Positions 8,095 to 16,686 are shown, counted from the stretch's first letter. The stretch: 64,000 bases of DNA from JAJCZZ01 sp964569085 (GCA_964569085.1 CAZMTA010000006.1:62001-126000), one strand, 5' to 3'. The notes: generated by a model from the letters alone, not told the origin. Translations and numbers: made by a program.

Positions 8095-9611
8095 GGGCCG
8101 GACGGGCCCGGGCACGGGCCCTGGCCGGGGCGGCGGCCGTGGCGGCGCTGGCCCTGGGGGCGGGCGCCGGGGCGGCCCAGGACGCCCGGACGCCCTCGGG
8201 CGCGGACCTCCCGGTCGTGGCCGACACCCTGGACAACGGGCTCCGGATCCTGATCCTCCCCCGCCCCGGCGCGCCCACCGTGTCGTTCGTGGTGCGCTAC
8301 GCCGTGGGCGGCGTGAACGAGCACCTGGGCACCACCGGGACCGCCCACCTCCTGGAGCACATGCTCTTCAAGGGCACGACGAGCATCGGGACCCGGGACG
8401 TGGAGACGGAGCGCGCGCTCTTCGCGCGGATGGACGCGGTCCACGACACGCTCCTCCGGGCCCGCGCCCACGAGGACTCCGCGGCCGTCGCCCGCCTGGA
8501 GGCACGCATCGGCACGCTGGAGGACTCGGCCCGCACCTTCGTGGTCGGCAACGAGTTCGACCGGATCCTGACCCGCGCCGGCGCCCGGGGGCTGAACGCC
8601 ACCACGGACCACGAGGCCACGACCTACTTCGTGGAGCTCCCCTCCAACCGGACCGAGCTCTGGTTCGCGCTGGAGGCCGACCGCATGGCCAACCCCGTCT
8701 TCCGGGAGTTCTACTCGGAGCGGGACGTGGTGATGGAGGAGCGGCGGATGCGGGTCGAGAACGACCCCGGCGGCCTCCTCTACGAGACGCACCTGGCGGC
8801 CGCGTTCGACGTCCACCCCTACGGCCAGCCCGTGGTGGGGTGGATGTCGGACCTGGCCACCCTCTCCCGGGAGGAGGTGGCCGACTACTACCGGCGGTTC
8901 TACGGACCGGACAACGCGGTCCTGGCCGTGGTCGGGGACGTGGACGCCGACCGGATCCTGGAGTGGGCCCGGAGCTACCTGGGCCCCGTCCCCCGGGGCC
9001 GCGAGCCCGAGCCCGTCCTGGCCCGGGAGCCGGAGCAGCGCGGGGAGCGTCGCGTGGAGGTCCGATTCGACGCCGAGCCCCAGCTCCGCATCGGGTGGCA
9101 CGTGCCCTCCACCCTCCACCCCGACGCCCCGGCCCTCTCGGTCCTGGCCACCCTCCTCACCGGGGGTCGCACCTCGCGGCTGTACCGCCGCCTGGTCCAG
9201 GAGGACCGGCTGGCCACCGGGGTCTTCTCCGGCCGGGGCCCGGGCGACCGCTTCCCCACCCTCTTCACGGTGACCGCGGTGCCCCGCTCCCCCCACACCC
9301 CCCGGGAGGTGGAGGAGGCCGTGTACGCCGAGCTCCGCCGCCTGGCCGAGGAGGGCCCCACCGCCTCCGAGCTGGAGCGGGTGCGGAACCGCATCGAGGC
9401 CGGGGCGGTGCGCCGGCTGACCTCGAACCTGGGCCTCGCCTTCCAGCTCTCCTCCTCCGCCGCCCTCTTCGGGGACTGGAGGGAGACCTTCCGCTTCTCC
9501 AGCCGGGTGGCCGGGGTGACCCCCGAGGACGTGCGGCGGGTGGCCGCCGAGTACTTCACCCCGGAGAACCGCACGGTGGCGACGCTGGTGCCGCTGGAGG
9601 CGACGCCGTGA
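8091..9611 (+). CDS. M16-family zinc peptidase, active subunit, exported
   Basis: Exported insulinase/processing-peptidase-type protease. The protein starts with an Arg-rich then Ala/Leu-rich signal sequence ending near residue 30 (GAAQ). The inverted zinc motif is intact: HLLEH with H86, E89 and H90, and an ALEADRM segment downstream gives the distal ligand. The C-terminal half is the second M16 domain (GGRTSRLYRRL). The GTG at 8091 overlaps the mutM stop by four bases; upstream in-frame sequence lies inside mutM. It pairs with the next gene, an M16 protein without the catalytic motif, as in bacterial two-subunit M16 systems. Substrates are unknown. Confidence 0.93.
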   Translation: MRAGRARARALAGAAAVAALALGAGAGAAQDARTPSGADLPVVADTLDNGLRILILPRPGAPTVSFVVRYAVGGVNEHLGTTGTAHLLEHMLFKGTTSIGTRDVETERALFARMDAVHDTLLRARAHEDSAAVARLEARIGTLEDSARTFVVGNEFDRILTRAGARGLNATTDHEATTYFVELPSNRTELWFALEADRMANPVFREFYSERDVVMEERRMRVENDPGGLLYETHLAAAFDVHPYGQPVVGWMSDLATLSREEVADYYRRFYGPDNAVLAVVGDVDADRILEWARSYLGPVPRGREPEPVLAREPEQRGERRVEVRFDAEPQLRIGWHVPSTLHPDAPALSVLATLLTGGRTSRLYRRLVQEDRLATGVFSGRGPGDRFPTLFTVTAVPRSPHTPREVEEAVYAELRRLAEEGPTASELERVRNRIEAGAVRRLTSNLGLAFQLSSSAALFGDWRETFRFSSRVAGVTPEDVRRVAAEYFTPENRTVATLVPLEATP

Positions 9612-11062
9612 GGGGCCGACGCGGGGCCCGGGCCACGACCCTCCTCGCTCTCCTCCCGGCCCTGGGCGCGACGATCCTCGCCCCGCCTCCCGCGGCCGCG
9701 CAGGAGCGCCCCGTGGGCCGCGAGGCGGTGGAGGCGCTGGCGGTGCCCGAGCTGGACTTCGAGCCCCCCAAGGCCGAGCTCCGGGAGGTGGAGGGCGTCC
9801 CCGTCCTCTTCCTGGCCGACCGCGCGCTGCCCCTCGTCTCGGTGTTCGCGTCCTTCAAGGGCGGGTACGCCCACTTCGGGCGGGACCGGTACGCCGCCGG
9901 CATGGGGCTCTCCCACGCCCTCCGCTACGGCGGGACCGAGGCGCTCCCGCCGGACTCGGTGGACACCCTCCTGGAGTACTTCGCCGTCCAGACCGGCTTC
10001 GGCGGCGGCGGCGGCGGGGTCTCGGCGAGCGTGAACGCCCTCACCGAGCACGCCGACACCGCCGTCGCGCTCCTCCGGGGGCTCCTCCGGGATCCCCGCT
10101 TCGACCCGGAGATCCTGGAGACGTGGCGCCTCCGGGAGCTGGAGTCGGTGCGCCGCCGGGCGGACAACCCCTCCTCCCTGGCGGTGGTCGAGTTCAACCG
10201 GCTCCTGTACGGCGACCACCCCATCGGGTGGGAGCTGGACCCGGCGGACCTGGCCCCCGAGCTCGTGGAGCCCGAGGACTTCCGGGCCCTCCACGAGGCG
10301 CTGATCTGCCCGGGCAACCTGGTCCTGGGCGTGACGGGCGACGTCTCGTGGGACGAGGCCCGGGCCCTGGTCGAGAAGCTCCTGGAGGGGTGGGCGCCCT
10401 GCCCCGCCGAGCTCCCCGAGTCGCCGGCGCCCGAGATCCGCCGGGGGGGCGGGGTCTTCCTGATCCCCCGGGAGATCGAGCAGAGCGTGGTGGTCATGGC
10501 CCACCCGGCGTCCGTCCGGCAGGAGGACGACCCGGAGTACTTCGGCGCGCTCATCGGGAACAGCATCCTGGGCGGGGGCGGCTTCTCCAGCCGCATCCTC
10601 TCCCGGGTCCGCACCGAGGAGGGGTACGCCTACTCCGCGTCGTCCCTCTGGACGACGCCCCGGCGTTGGGACGGGATCGTGGGCGCGGTCACCCAGACCC
10701 GGCCCGAGGCCGCCGTGGACGCCGCCCGACTCATCCTGGACATCTTCGGCGAGGCCCGGGAGGCGCCCCCCACCGAGGCGGAGGTGGGGACCGCCGTGGA
10801 CCGCATCGTCAACGGCTTCGTGTTCAACTTCGAGAGCCCGGCCCAGATCGTCTCCCGGCGCATGTACTACCTGGCCCGGGACTTCCCCGCCGACTGGCTG
10901 GAGCGCTACCTGGCGGGGATCCGCGCGGTGACGCCGGGCTCGGTGCTCGACGTCTTCCGGGAGCATCTCCGCCCCGACGAGATGACGATCCTCGTGGTGG
11001 GCGACCCCGAGCGGATGACGCTGGAGGAGCTCGGCGAGGTCACGGTGATCGAGGTGCCCTGA
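9608..11062 (+). CDS. M16-family protein, catalytically inactive partner, exported
   Basis: Companion to the upstream M16 peptidase. It has a signal sequence (LLALLPALGATILAPPPAAAQ) and both M16 domains, but the HxxEH position reads GLSHALRYGG, so the glutamate and second histidine are missing. The C-terminal domain is conserved (GGGGFSSRILSRVRTEEGYAYS, the YR-type substrate-binding region of M16B partners). Expected role is structural and substrate-binding within a periplasmic heterodimer. Starts with GTG overlapping the previous stop (GTGA), so the two subunits are translationally coupled. 484 aa. It converges with ubiE with only four bases between stops. Confidence 0.93.
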   Translation: MRGRRGARATTLLALLPALGATILAPPPAAAQERPVGREAVEALAVPELDFEPPKAELREVEGVPVLFLADRALPLVSVFASFKGGYAHFGRDRYAAGMGLSHALRYGGTEALPPDSVDTLLEYFAVQTGFGGGGGGVSASVNALTEHADTAVALLRGLLRDPRFDPEILETWRLRELESVRRRADNPSSLAVVEFNRLLYGDHPIGWELDPADLAPELVEPEDFRALHEALICPGNLVLGVTGDVSWDEARALVEKLLEGWAPCPAELPESPAPEIRRGGGVFLIPREIEQSVVVMAHPASVRQEDDPEYFGALIGNSILGGGGFSSRILSRVRTEEGYAYSASSLWTTPRRWDGIVGAVTQTRPEAAVDAARLILDIFGEAREAPPTEAEVGTAVDRIVNGFVFNFESPAQIVSRRMYYLARDFPADWLERYLAGIRAVTPGSVLDVFREHLRPDEMTILVVGDPERMTLEELGEVTVIEVP

Positions 11063-11066
11063 GCGC

Positions 11067-11804
11067 CTACTTCACGCCCCAGTGGATGGCCGCGATCCCG
11101 AAGGTGAGCAGCCGGTGGCCGGTGTCCCGGAAGCCCGCCTCGGCGAACATCTCCTCCAGCCGGTCCGGGCCCGGGAAGGCGCCGACGGACTTGGGGAGGT
11201 AGGTGTAGGCCCACGGGTGGCCCGACACGATCCGCCCCACCAGGGGCAGCACCCGGTGGAAGTAGAAGTGGTAGCCGGCCCGCACCAGCGCGTTGGGCGG
11301 GGTGGTGAACTCCAGCACCACCAGCCGGGCTCCGGGCGCGAGCACCCGCCGGAGCTCGGCCAGGCCCCGGCCCAGGTTCGAGAGGTTGCGCACCCCGAAG
11401 CCCACCGTGGCCCCGGCGAAGCTCCCGTCCGGGAAGGGGAGCCGCAGGGAATCGCCGCACACCGACGAGATCCCGACGCCCTCCAGCTTGGGCAGCCCCG
11501 TCACCAGCATGGGCTGGGCGAAGTCGGAGGCCACCACGCGCCCCTGGAAGGCCGGCCGTCGGGCCAGCTCCAGCGCCAGGTCGTACGTCCCGGCGCAGGC
11601 GTCGAGGAAGGTGCCGTCCGGCTCCCGCTCCCAGTCCAGCCGGTCCACTGCCTTCCGCCGCCACGCCCGGTCGATGTTGAGGCTCAGCACGTGGTTCAGG
11701 AGGTCGTAGCGGGGCGCGATCTCCGAGAAGATCCGCTGGACCTGCTCCTCGCGGTGGGCCCCGGCGCGGGGCGCGGCCGGATCGCTCGGAGGGGTCGTTT
11801 CCAT
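11067..11804 (-). CDS. ubiE: Demethylmenaquinone / 2-octaprenyl-benzoquinol C-methyltransferase
   Basis: SAM-dependent C-methyltransferase of quinone synthesis (UbiE/MenG). Motifs: the N-terminal RIFSEIAPRYDLLNH box, a degenerate motif I reading DACAGTYDLALEL (most UbiE have GTGD), DFAQPML, the FGVRNL post-motif and VLEFTTP. 245 aa is usual. No ubiquinone or menaquinone genes lie nearby, so the substrate is not set by context; menaquinone would fit Gemmatimonadota. It has its own promoter reading left and shares the intergenic region with the ECF sigma gene. Confidence 0.92.
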   Translation of the reverse strand: METTPPSDPAAPRAGAHREEQVQRIFSEIAPRYDLLNHVLSLNIDRAWRRKAVDRLDWEREPDGTFLDACAGTYDLALELARRPAFQGRVVASDFAQPMLVTGLPKLEGVGISSVCGDSLRLPFPDGSFAGATVGFGVRNLSNLGRGLAELRRVLAPGARLVVLEFTTPPNALVRAGYHFYFHRVLPLVGRIVSGHPWAYTYLPKSVGAFPGPDRLEEMFAEAGFRDTGHRLLTFGIAAIHWGVK

Positions 11805-11863
11805 GACAGGGGTCCGGTGTCCGAGTAAGATTCCCGGAAGGCCCCGGGAAGGTGAGGGGCCGA

Positions 11864-11892
11864 AAGCTACCCCATGGCTCGGGGGGGCTCAA
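11864..11892 (-). promoter_or_regulatory. Housekeeping-type promoter for ubiE
   Basis: On the minus strand TTGAGC (11892-11887), exactly 17 bases, then TAGCTT (11869-11864), about 60 bases before the ubiE ATG. The same two boxes at the same spacing precede the DUF58 gene (32118), and a TTGACC/TAGCTT version precedes the NifU-type gene (18937). Confidence 0.65.
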
Positions 11893-11902
11893 CGGGACCC
11901 GA

Positions 11903-11932
11903 TGAAACCGCCGGGGTGCCGGTTCCGTAGGG
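11903..11932 (+). promoter_or_regulatory. ECF-type promoter, site B (sigma factor autoregulation)
   Basis: TGAAACC (11903-11909) and CCGTAGGG (11925-11932), 16 bases between GAAAC and CCGTAGGG, identical in geometry to sites A and C. The ATG of the sigma gene begins 8 bases after the -10 box, so the mRNA would be almost leaderless. Suggests the sigma factor drives its own gene. Confidence 0.7.
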
Positions 11933-11939
11933 TCGCTCG

Positions 11940-12614
11940 ATGCCTTCCCCCAGCGCACTCTCCCACGACGCCGGCGCGAGCTGGCTCGACGCCCCCCGGC
12001 AGGACCCGAGATCCCTGCCCGCTCACGACTATCAGGACCTGGACGACCGGAAGCTCGCCACGCTGGCGGCCGAGGGCCGCGAGCCGGCGTTCCGTGAGCT
12101 CCTGTCCCGGTACGAGCGGCCGGTGTTCTCGCTGGTCTACCGGATGGTGCGCGACCGTACCCTGGCCGAGGACCTGGCCCAGGAGGCGTTCATCCGGGCC
12201 TTCAACGCCATCGGCAGCTACAAGACCGGGTACAAGTTCAGCAACTGGATCTTCAAGATCGCGAACAACCACACCATCGACTATCTGCGGAAGCGGAAGC
12301 TCGACACGGTGTCGATCGACGGCTCCCCCCACGCCTCGGACGGGGACGAGATCAGCCGCACCAGCCTCACGGTGGAGTCCACCGACGAGAACCCCCACGA
12401 GCTGGTGGAGCACAAGGAGCTGGGGGGGCAGATCGAGGAGGCCATCGGGGAGCTCCGCGAGGAGTACCGCACCGCGATCCTCCTCCGCCACGTCGAGGGC
12501 TACGCCTACGACGAGATCGCCGAGATCATGGACCTCCCCCTGGGGACCGTGAAGACCTACCTCCACCGGGCGCGCAACCAGCTGAAGGACCGGCTGGCGC
12601 CCCTGGCCACGTGA
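11940..12614 (+). CDS. ECF (extracytoplasmic function) RNA polymerase sigma factor, RpoE type
   Basis: Group 4 sigma-70 factor. Region 2 runs from about residue 55 (FRELLSRYERPVFSL) through DLAQEAFIRAF and SNWIFKIANN; region 4 is at about 165-215, with the helix-turn-helix YDEIAEIMDLPLGTVKTYLHRA. 224 aa with a 40-residue N-terminal extension ahead of region 2. It is followed by a zinc-finger anti-sigma gene (12757), and both genes have the same GAAAC-N16-CCGTAGGG promoter, so it very likely transcribes its own locus. The same promoter before an M48 protease and membrane proteins suggests an envelope-stress role. Confidence 0.95.
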   Translation: MPSPSALSHDAGASWLDAPRQDPRSLPAHDYQDLDDRKLATLAAEGREPAFRELLSRYERPVFSLVYRMVRDRTLAEDLAQEAFIRAFNAIGSYKTGYKFSNWIFKIANNHTIDYLRKRKLDTVSIDGSPHASDGDEISRTSLTVESTDENPHELVEHKELGGQIEEAIGELREEYRTAILLRHVEGYAYDEIAEIMDLPLGTVKTYLHRARNQLKDRLAPLAT

Positions 12615-12695
12615 GGACGCGGATGCCCGGCGGCACGACCCGTGCACCGGGGTCCCGGCGGCGTCCCACGGTCGCCGGATGGAGCCCTTCCACCT

Positions 12696-12725
12696 TGAAA
12701 CTCCGGGCCCCCTCCTCCCGTAGGG
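12696..12725 (+). promoter_or_regulatory. ECF-type promoter, site C (anti-sigma operon)
   Basis: TGAAAC (12696-12701) and CCGTAGGG (12718-12725), 16 bases apart. It lies in the 142-base gap between the sigma and anti-sigma genes, 31 bases before the GTG, so the anti-sigma operon can be driven separately from the sigma gene. An AGGAGA ribosome site (12745-12750) stands six bases before the GTG. Confidence 0.7.
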
Positions 12726-12756
12726 CGGGACGAACGAACCACCCAGGAGACGAACG

Positions 12757-13785
12757 GTGAGCCACACCCCCCGAGACACGCATCTGAGCGCCGAGCGGAT
12801 CCAGGCGCTCCTGGACGGCGGCCTCCCCGAGAGGGAGCGCCGGCGGGCCGAGGAGCACCTGGCGTCGTGTGGCGCCTGCGCGTCGGAGGCGGAGCGGTGG
12901 AGCGCCCTCTTCGAAGATCTGGACGAGCTCCCCCGCCTGGTGCCCCTGGAGGGCTTCCAGGCCCGGGTGATGACCTCGGTCCAGCTCCCCGAGCGCCGGT
13001 CGCTCCTGGCCCGCCTGAAGGACCGGATCACCGGGCTCCTCCCCGACGGCCGGGACGCCCACGTCCCCGCTCCGGGGCTCCAGGAGCTCGCCGAGGGCGC
13101 GCTGCCGGCCCGGGTGCGCGCGCGCTTCCAGCGCCACGTGGACGGCTGCGGCGCCTGCGCCCGGGAGCTGGCGGGATGGCGGCGGGTCGTGGACGCCCTG
13201 GACGGGCTCGGCCGCCTGGAGGCGCCCGAGTCGTTCGCCGCGGACACCATGGCCCGCTGGCGTCTCGAGCGCCGCCTGGACGCCCTGGGCCACCTGGAGC
13301 CTAGCGAAGGCTTCGCGGCCCGGGTCATGGCCGGCGTGCGCGTGCCCGAGCGGGTTCCGGCTCCGGCGCCCACCACGGCCTGGGACCGGCTGGCGGCCGC
13401 GGCACGGGGGCTGGTGCCCTCGACCCGCCGCGCCTGGGCGGCCGTGTCCGGCCTGGCCGTCACCCCGGCGGTGACCATGGGCCTCGTGATCTGGACGCTC
13501 ATGAGCCACCCGACCCTCACCGCCGGATCCCTGGCCTCCTTCGCGTGGTGGAAGCTCAGCGACCTCGCGGCCGTGGGCTGGTCCTCCGCCATGGCCGTCG
13601 TCGGCGAGAGCGCCGGGACCTTCGGGGTCCGCGCCCTCGCGGGAACGCTCATCCAGGATCCGACCCTGACGGCCGGCGTGGCCCTCGCCTTCGTGGCGGG
13701 CTCGCTGGTGTCGCTCTGGGTCCTCTACAAGAACCTCGTCGCCACCCACACCGTGGATGGTCGGTATGCACATGCCAACTTCTAG
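12757..13785 (+). CDS. Anti-sigma factor with two zinc-finger (zf-HC2) modules, membrane-anchored
   Basis: Expected to hold the upstream ECF sigma factor at the membrane. The usual ZAS-type motif H-x3-C-x2-C appears twice: H34-C38-C41 and H127-C131-C134, each followed by a helical segment (EGFQARVM and SFAADTMARW, with a third similar EGFAARVM). The C-terminal third holds two hydrophobic segments (about 225-250 and 308-330). Duplication of the sigma-binding module is unusual; most such proteins have one. GTG start is supported by AGGAGA six bases upstream. It is the first gene of an operon whose next gene overlaps its end. Confidence 0.88.
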   Translation: MSHTPRDTHLSAERIQALLDGGLPERERRRAEEHLASCGACASEAERWSALFEDLDELPRLVPLEGFQARVMTSVQLPERRSLLARLKDRITGLLPDGRDAHVPAPGLQELAEGALPARVRARFQRHVDGCGACARELAGWRRVVDALDGLGRLEAPESFAADTMARWRLERRLDALGHLEPSEGFAARVMAGVRVPERVPAPAPTTAWDRLAAAARGLVPSTRRAWAAVSGLAVTPAVTMGLVIWTLMSHPTLTAGSLASFAWWKLSDLAAVGWSSAMAVVGESAGTFGVRALAGTLIQDPTLTAGVALAFVAGSLVSLWVLYKNLVATHTVDGRYAHANF

Positions 13786-15388
13786 AACGGCCCTCGCGGG
13801 CCTCGCTCTCCTCACCGCCCTGGCGGCCCCCCTGGGGGCCCAGGAGCGCACCGTCCTCTCCAAGGAGGTCTCGGTGGGTCGCTCCGAGGCTTCCCTGGGG
13901 CTGGAGTTCCAGGACGGGGAGCGGCTGGACGTCGCCCTGCGGGACGGCTCGGTCTTCATCGACGGAGAGGTCGCCGGGGCCTTCCGGGCCGGAGACGGCC
14001 TGGACCAGGCCTTCCGGGCCCTCCTGGGCGAGGCCGTGGCGCTGGACGACGGTCCCCTGAGCGAGCGGCTGGTGGAGTGGAGCCCCCCGGAGGGGCTCCC
14101 CGAGGACCGGCAGCTCCTGGCCGAGCGCATCGACCGGGCGCTGGAGGAGGCCCTCTCGGCCCCCGCCCGGACCGGGGCGGAGGACCGCGCCACCGTGCGC
14201 GTCGAGGGCAGCGGCGAGAGCCGCCTCCTCTCGGCGATCCTGGGCCAGGCCAACCGCCTCGGCTTCCTGGAGGAGGCCCTGACCGGCCTCGAGGACGTCC
14301 GCATCCACGTCCAGGAGGACGTGCGGGTGGAGCCCGGCGAGACGGTGGACGCCTCGCTCCTGGTGGTGGACGGCCGCGCCTACGTGGCCGGGACCGTCAC
14401 CGGGGACGTGGTGGCGGTGGACGGCATCGTGGAGCTCCTGGAGGGCGGCGAGATCCGGGGCGACGTCCGCCTCGCCGACGCCGAGCTGCTCCGGGCCGGG
14501 GGCACCCTGGTGGGCCGGGTGCGGGACCTGACCGACGAGGACGGCGTCACCGTGATCGGCGGACCGGATCGCGCGGACGTCCGCGAGCTCCGGGACGAGA
14601 TCCGGCGCGAGCTCCGGGAGGAGCTCCGCGACGAGCTCCGCCACGACATGCGCGACGCGGGGGGCAACGGCTTCGTCTCCACGCTCTTCGCCCCCTTCCG
14701 CGGGATCTTCCGGGCCCTGGGCGGCATCCTCGAGACGCTGGTGGGGGTCTTCCTGGTGGGGCTGGTGGCCATGGGCGTCCTCGCCTTCGCGCCCCGGAAC
14801 CTGGACGTCGTGGCCCGGACGGCCCGGCGCTCGCCGGGGCGGGCCGCCGCGGTGGGGCTGGCCGGCTCCTTCCTCCTCCTCCCGGTCTACGTCCTGGGCG
14901 CCATCGCCCTCACCATCTCCATCGTGGGGATCCCGGTGCTCCTGGCGTGGCTGCCCCTCTTCCCGCTGGCCGCCATCGCCGCGGCCCTGCTGGGCCACGT
15001 GGCCGTGGCGCGCAACGTCGGGGAGTGGCTCTCCGACAGCGGCTACCGGTACACGGGGTGGATCCGACGCTCCAACGACCTCTACACCATCGTGGGCGGG
15101 CTCCTGGGCATCGCGGCCTTCTTCCTGGTGGCCGACGCGCTCCACATCGTGCCCTTCTCCGGCTTCTTCCGGGGGATCCTGACCTTCGCCGGCGTGCTGG
15201 TCTCCGTCGCGACGCTCCTCATCGGCTTCGGGTCGGTCCTCCTGACCCGTGCCGGACGGCGCCCCGAGTACTACCCCATGGACCCCGACGAGGCCTGGCA
15301 ACAGGCTGTGGACCCGGATCTCGACGTCGACCTGGACGCCGAGATGCCGGCCGCGGCCGCGGGCAAGGAAGGAGACGACCATGCGTGA
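13757..15388 (+). CDS. Exported bactofilin-like/polymer-forming domain protein with C-terminal membrane segments
   Basis: Unknown function, envelope location. A signal peptide (ALAGLALLTALAAPLGAQ) leads to a soluble region with a helical part, then repeated short beta turns (VDASLLVVDGRAYVAGTVTGD, GEIRGDVRLADAEL) of the kind seen in bactofilin/polymer-forming beta-helices at about residues 195-260. A charged RELREELRDELR helix follows, then four hydrophobic segments between about 310 and 500. The ATG at 13757 lies inside the end of the anti-sigma gene; ATGs at 13766 and 13772 are also possible. Its place in the ECF operon suggests it is a target or a sensor of that regulon. Confidence 0.8.
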   Translation: MVGMHMPTSRTALAGLALLTALAAPLGAQERTVLSKEVSVGRSEASLGLEFQDGERLDVALRDGSVFIDGEVAGAFRAGDGLDQAFRALLGEAVALDDGPLSERLVEWSPPEGLPEDRQLLAERIDRALEEALSAPARTGAEDRATVRVEGSGESRLLSAILGQANRLGFLEEALTGLEDVRIHVQEDVRVEPGETVDASLLVVDGRAYVAGTVTGDVVAVDGIVELLEGGEIRGDVRLADAELLRAGGTLVGRVRDLTDEDGVTVIGGPDRADVRELRDEIRRELREELRDELRHDMRDAGGNGFVSTLFAPFRGIFRALGGILETLVGVFLVGLVAMGVLAFAPRNLDVVARTARRSPGRAAAVGLAGSFLLLPVYVLGAIALTISIVGIPVLLAWLPLFPLAAIAAALLGHVAVARNVGEWLSDSGYRYTGWIRRSNDLYTIVGGLLGIAAFFLVADALHIVPFSGFFRGILTFAGVLVSVATLLIGFGSVLLTRAGRRPEYYPMDPDEAWQQAVDPDLDVDLDAEMPAAAAGKEGDDHA

Positions 15389-16229
15389 CCGGAAGGTGCA
15401 GGCCCTCGGCGCGGCCCTGATCGCGGCCGCGGTCCTCCCGGCCATGGCGTCGGGCCAGAGCTGGCGTGACGCCACCATGTCCCGGCAGATCGCCGGGGAG
15501 TCGGCGGTGGAGGTCCAGGTGGACTACACCGCCGGGCGCTTCACCGTCGGTCCGGCGGACTCGGGGCTCCTGTACGACATGCGGGTCCGCTACGACGAGG
15601 AGGTCTTCGAGCCCCGGGCCGAGTACCGGAACGGGCGCCTGGAGCTCGGCGTCGAGGGCTCCGGCCGGAGCATCAACCTCGGAAAGGGCCGCTCCGGCGG
15701 CGAGATGCACCTGGCCCTGGCCCGGGGCGTGCCCATGGACCTGAGCCTCGACTTCGGGGCCGTGCGGGCCGACCTGGACCTGGGCGGCATCTCCCTGACG
15801 GGGCTCGACGTGGAGACCGGCGCCTCCGAGTCCACGGTGGAGATCTCCGAGCTCAACCCGGTCCGCATGCGCCGCGCGAGCTTCCGGGTGGGCGCGGCGG
15901 ACTTCACCGCCCGCCACCTGGGCAACCTCAACACCGAGAGCGTCGAGGTGGACGCCGGCGTGGGCGAGGTCACCCTCTGGCTGACCGGGGACTGGCAGTC
16001 CGACGCCCGGGTCTCGGTGGACATGGGCCTGGGGCGCCTGGAGCTCCGGATCCCCGAAGGCCTCGGCATCCGCCTCACCAAGGACAGCTTCCTGACCTCG
16101 CTGGACTCCCAGGGCCTGATCAAGCGCGGCGACGCCTGGTACTCGCCCGACTGGGACCAGGCCGAGCGTCAGGTCTCCATCGACCTGGACACGGCCTTCG
16201 GCGCCGTCGAGGTGGTCTGGGTCCGCTGA
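15381..16229 (+). CDS. Exported beta-rich protein, DUF4097/LiaF-toastrack-like
   Basis: 282 aa with a signal peptide (ALGAALIAAAVLPAMASGQ). The rest is made of short repeating beta strands (VEVQVDYTAGRFTVG, LSLDFGAVRADLDLGG, VDAGVGEVTLWLTG, VDMGLGRLELRIP), typical of the DUF4097/toastrack fold found in LiaF-type and other cell-envelope stress proteins. No catalytic motif. The ATG overlaps the previous stop by eight bases and has AAGGAAGGAG upstream. As last gene of the sigma/anti-sigma operon it is probably part of envelope-stress sensing or response; this is inference from position and fold. Confidence 0.8.
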   Translation: MRDRKVQALGAALIAAAVLPAMASGQSWRDATMSRQIAGESAVEVQVDYTAGRFTVGPADSGLLYDMRVRYDEEVFEPRAEYRNGRLELGVEGSGRSINLGKGRSGGEMHLALARGVPMDLSLDFGAVRADLDLGGISLTGLDVETGASESTVEISELNPVRMRRASFRVGAADFTARHLGNLNTESVEVDAGVGEVTLWLTGDWQSDARVSVDMGLGRLELRIPEGLGIRLTKDSFLTSLDSQGLIKRGDAWYSPDWDQAERQVSIDLDTAFGAVEVVWVR

Positions 16230-16256
16230 ACCTTTCGCGGGGTCGGCTTCGTAGTG
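16227..16256 (+). promoter_or_regulatory. Weaker ECF-type promoter, site D (small membrane protein)
   Basis: TGAACC (16227-16232) and TTCGTAGTG, with CGTAG beginning at 16250. The distance from the first T of the -35 to the C of CGTA is 23 bases, the same as in sites A-C. It overlaps the preceding stop codon and stands about 90 bases before the 16346 ATG. Sequence match is poorer than A-C. Confidence 0.45.
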
Positions 16257-16345
16257 CATGATGACGGGGCGGCCCGGCCGCTCCCTGCGCCGAGAGGCGC
16301 TCGCATGATCTCGGATCGAGGGGCCTTCCGGCCCAGGAGGACGAT

Positions 16346-16582
16346 ATGATCGGCTCGCTGCTCACCTTCTTCGCCGTGGGTCTGGTGACCCTCATCGTGG
16401 CGGGGATCGTGCTCTCCATCGTGGGGACGGTGTTCTCCCTCACGTTCGGGCTGGCCACGTTCCTCCTCTTCAAGGTCGCCCCCATCCTCCTCATCGGCTG
16501 GGTGGTCATGAAGGTCCTGGACAAGGCCAAGGGAGGAGACTCCCTCTCGGCCGCCGACCGGAAGTGGCTCGAGGGCGAGTGA
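16346..16582 (+). CDS. Small membrane protein, 78 aa
   Basis: Two hydrophobic helices (residues about 4-28 and 33-58) and a short charged tail ending SAADRKWLEGE. No recognisable enzymatic motif. An AGGAGG ribosome-binding site precedes the ATG by six bases. It stands after the ECF sigma/anti-sigma operon with its own weaker ECF-type promoter and is followed by a clear terminator. The form resembles small phage-shock/LiaI-type membrane proteins, but similarity is only in size and hydrophobicity. Confidence 0.75.
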   Translation: MIGSLLTFFAVGLVTLIVAGIVLSIVGTVFSLTFGLATFLLFKVAPILLIGWVVMKVLDKAKGGDSLSAADRKWLEGE

Positions 16583-16613
16583 GCCCCGCGGGGCTCCGGC
16601 CCCGCCCGAACGA

Positions 16614-16649
16614 CGAGGCCCGCGCTCCCTGGAGGGGGCGCGGGCCTCG
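16614..16649 (+). terminator. Intrinsic terminator hairpin, bidirectional
   Basis: A 12-bp perfect stem (16614-16625 with 16638-16649) around a 12-nt purine-rich loop, followed by GTCGTTTCC. It lies between the convergent small membrane protein and SAM hydrolase genes, so it can serve both strands. Confidence 0.75.
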
Positions 16650-16686
16650 GTCGTTTCCAGGGGGAAGGCCGGGGGGAAGGCTCCGC

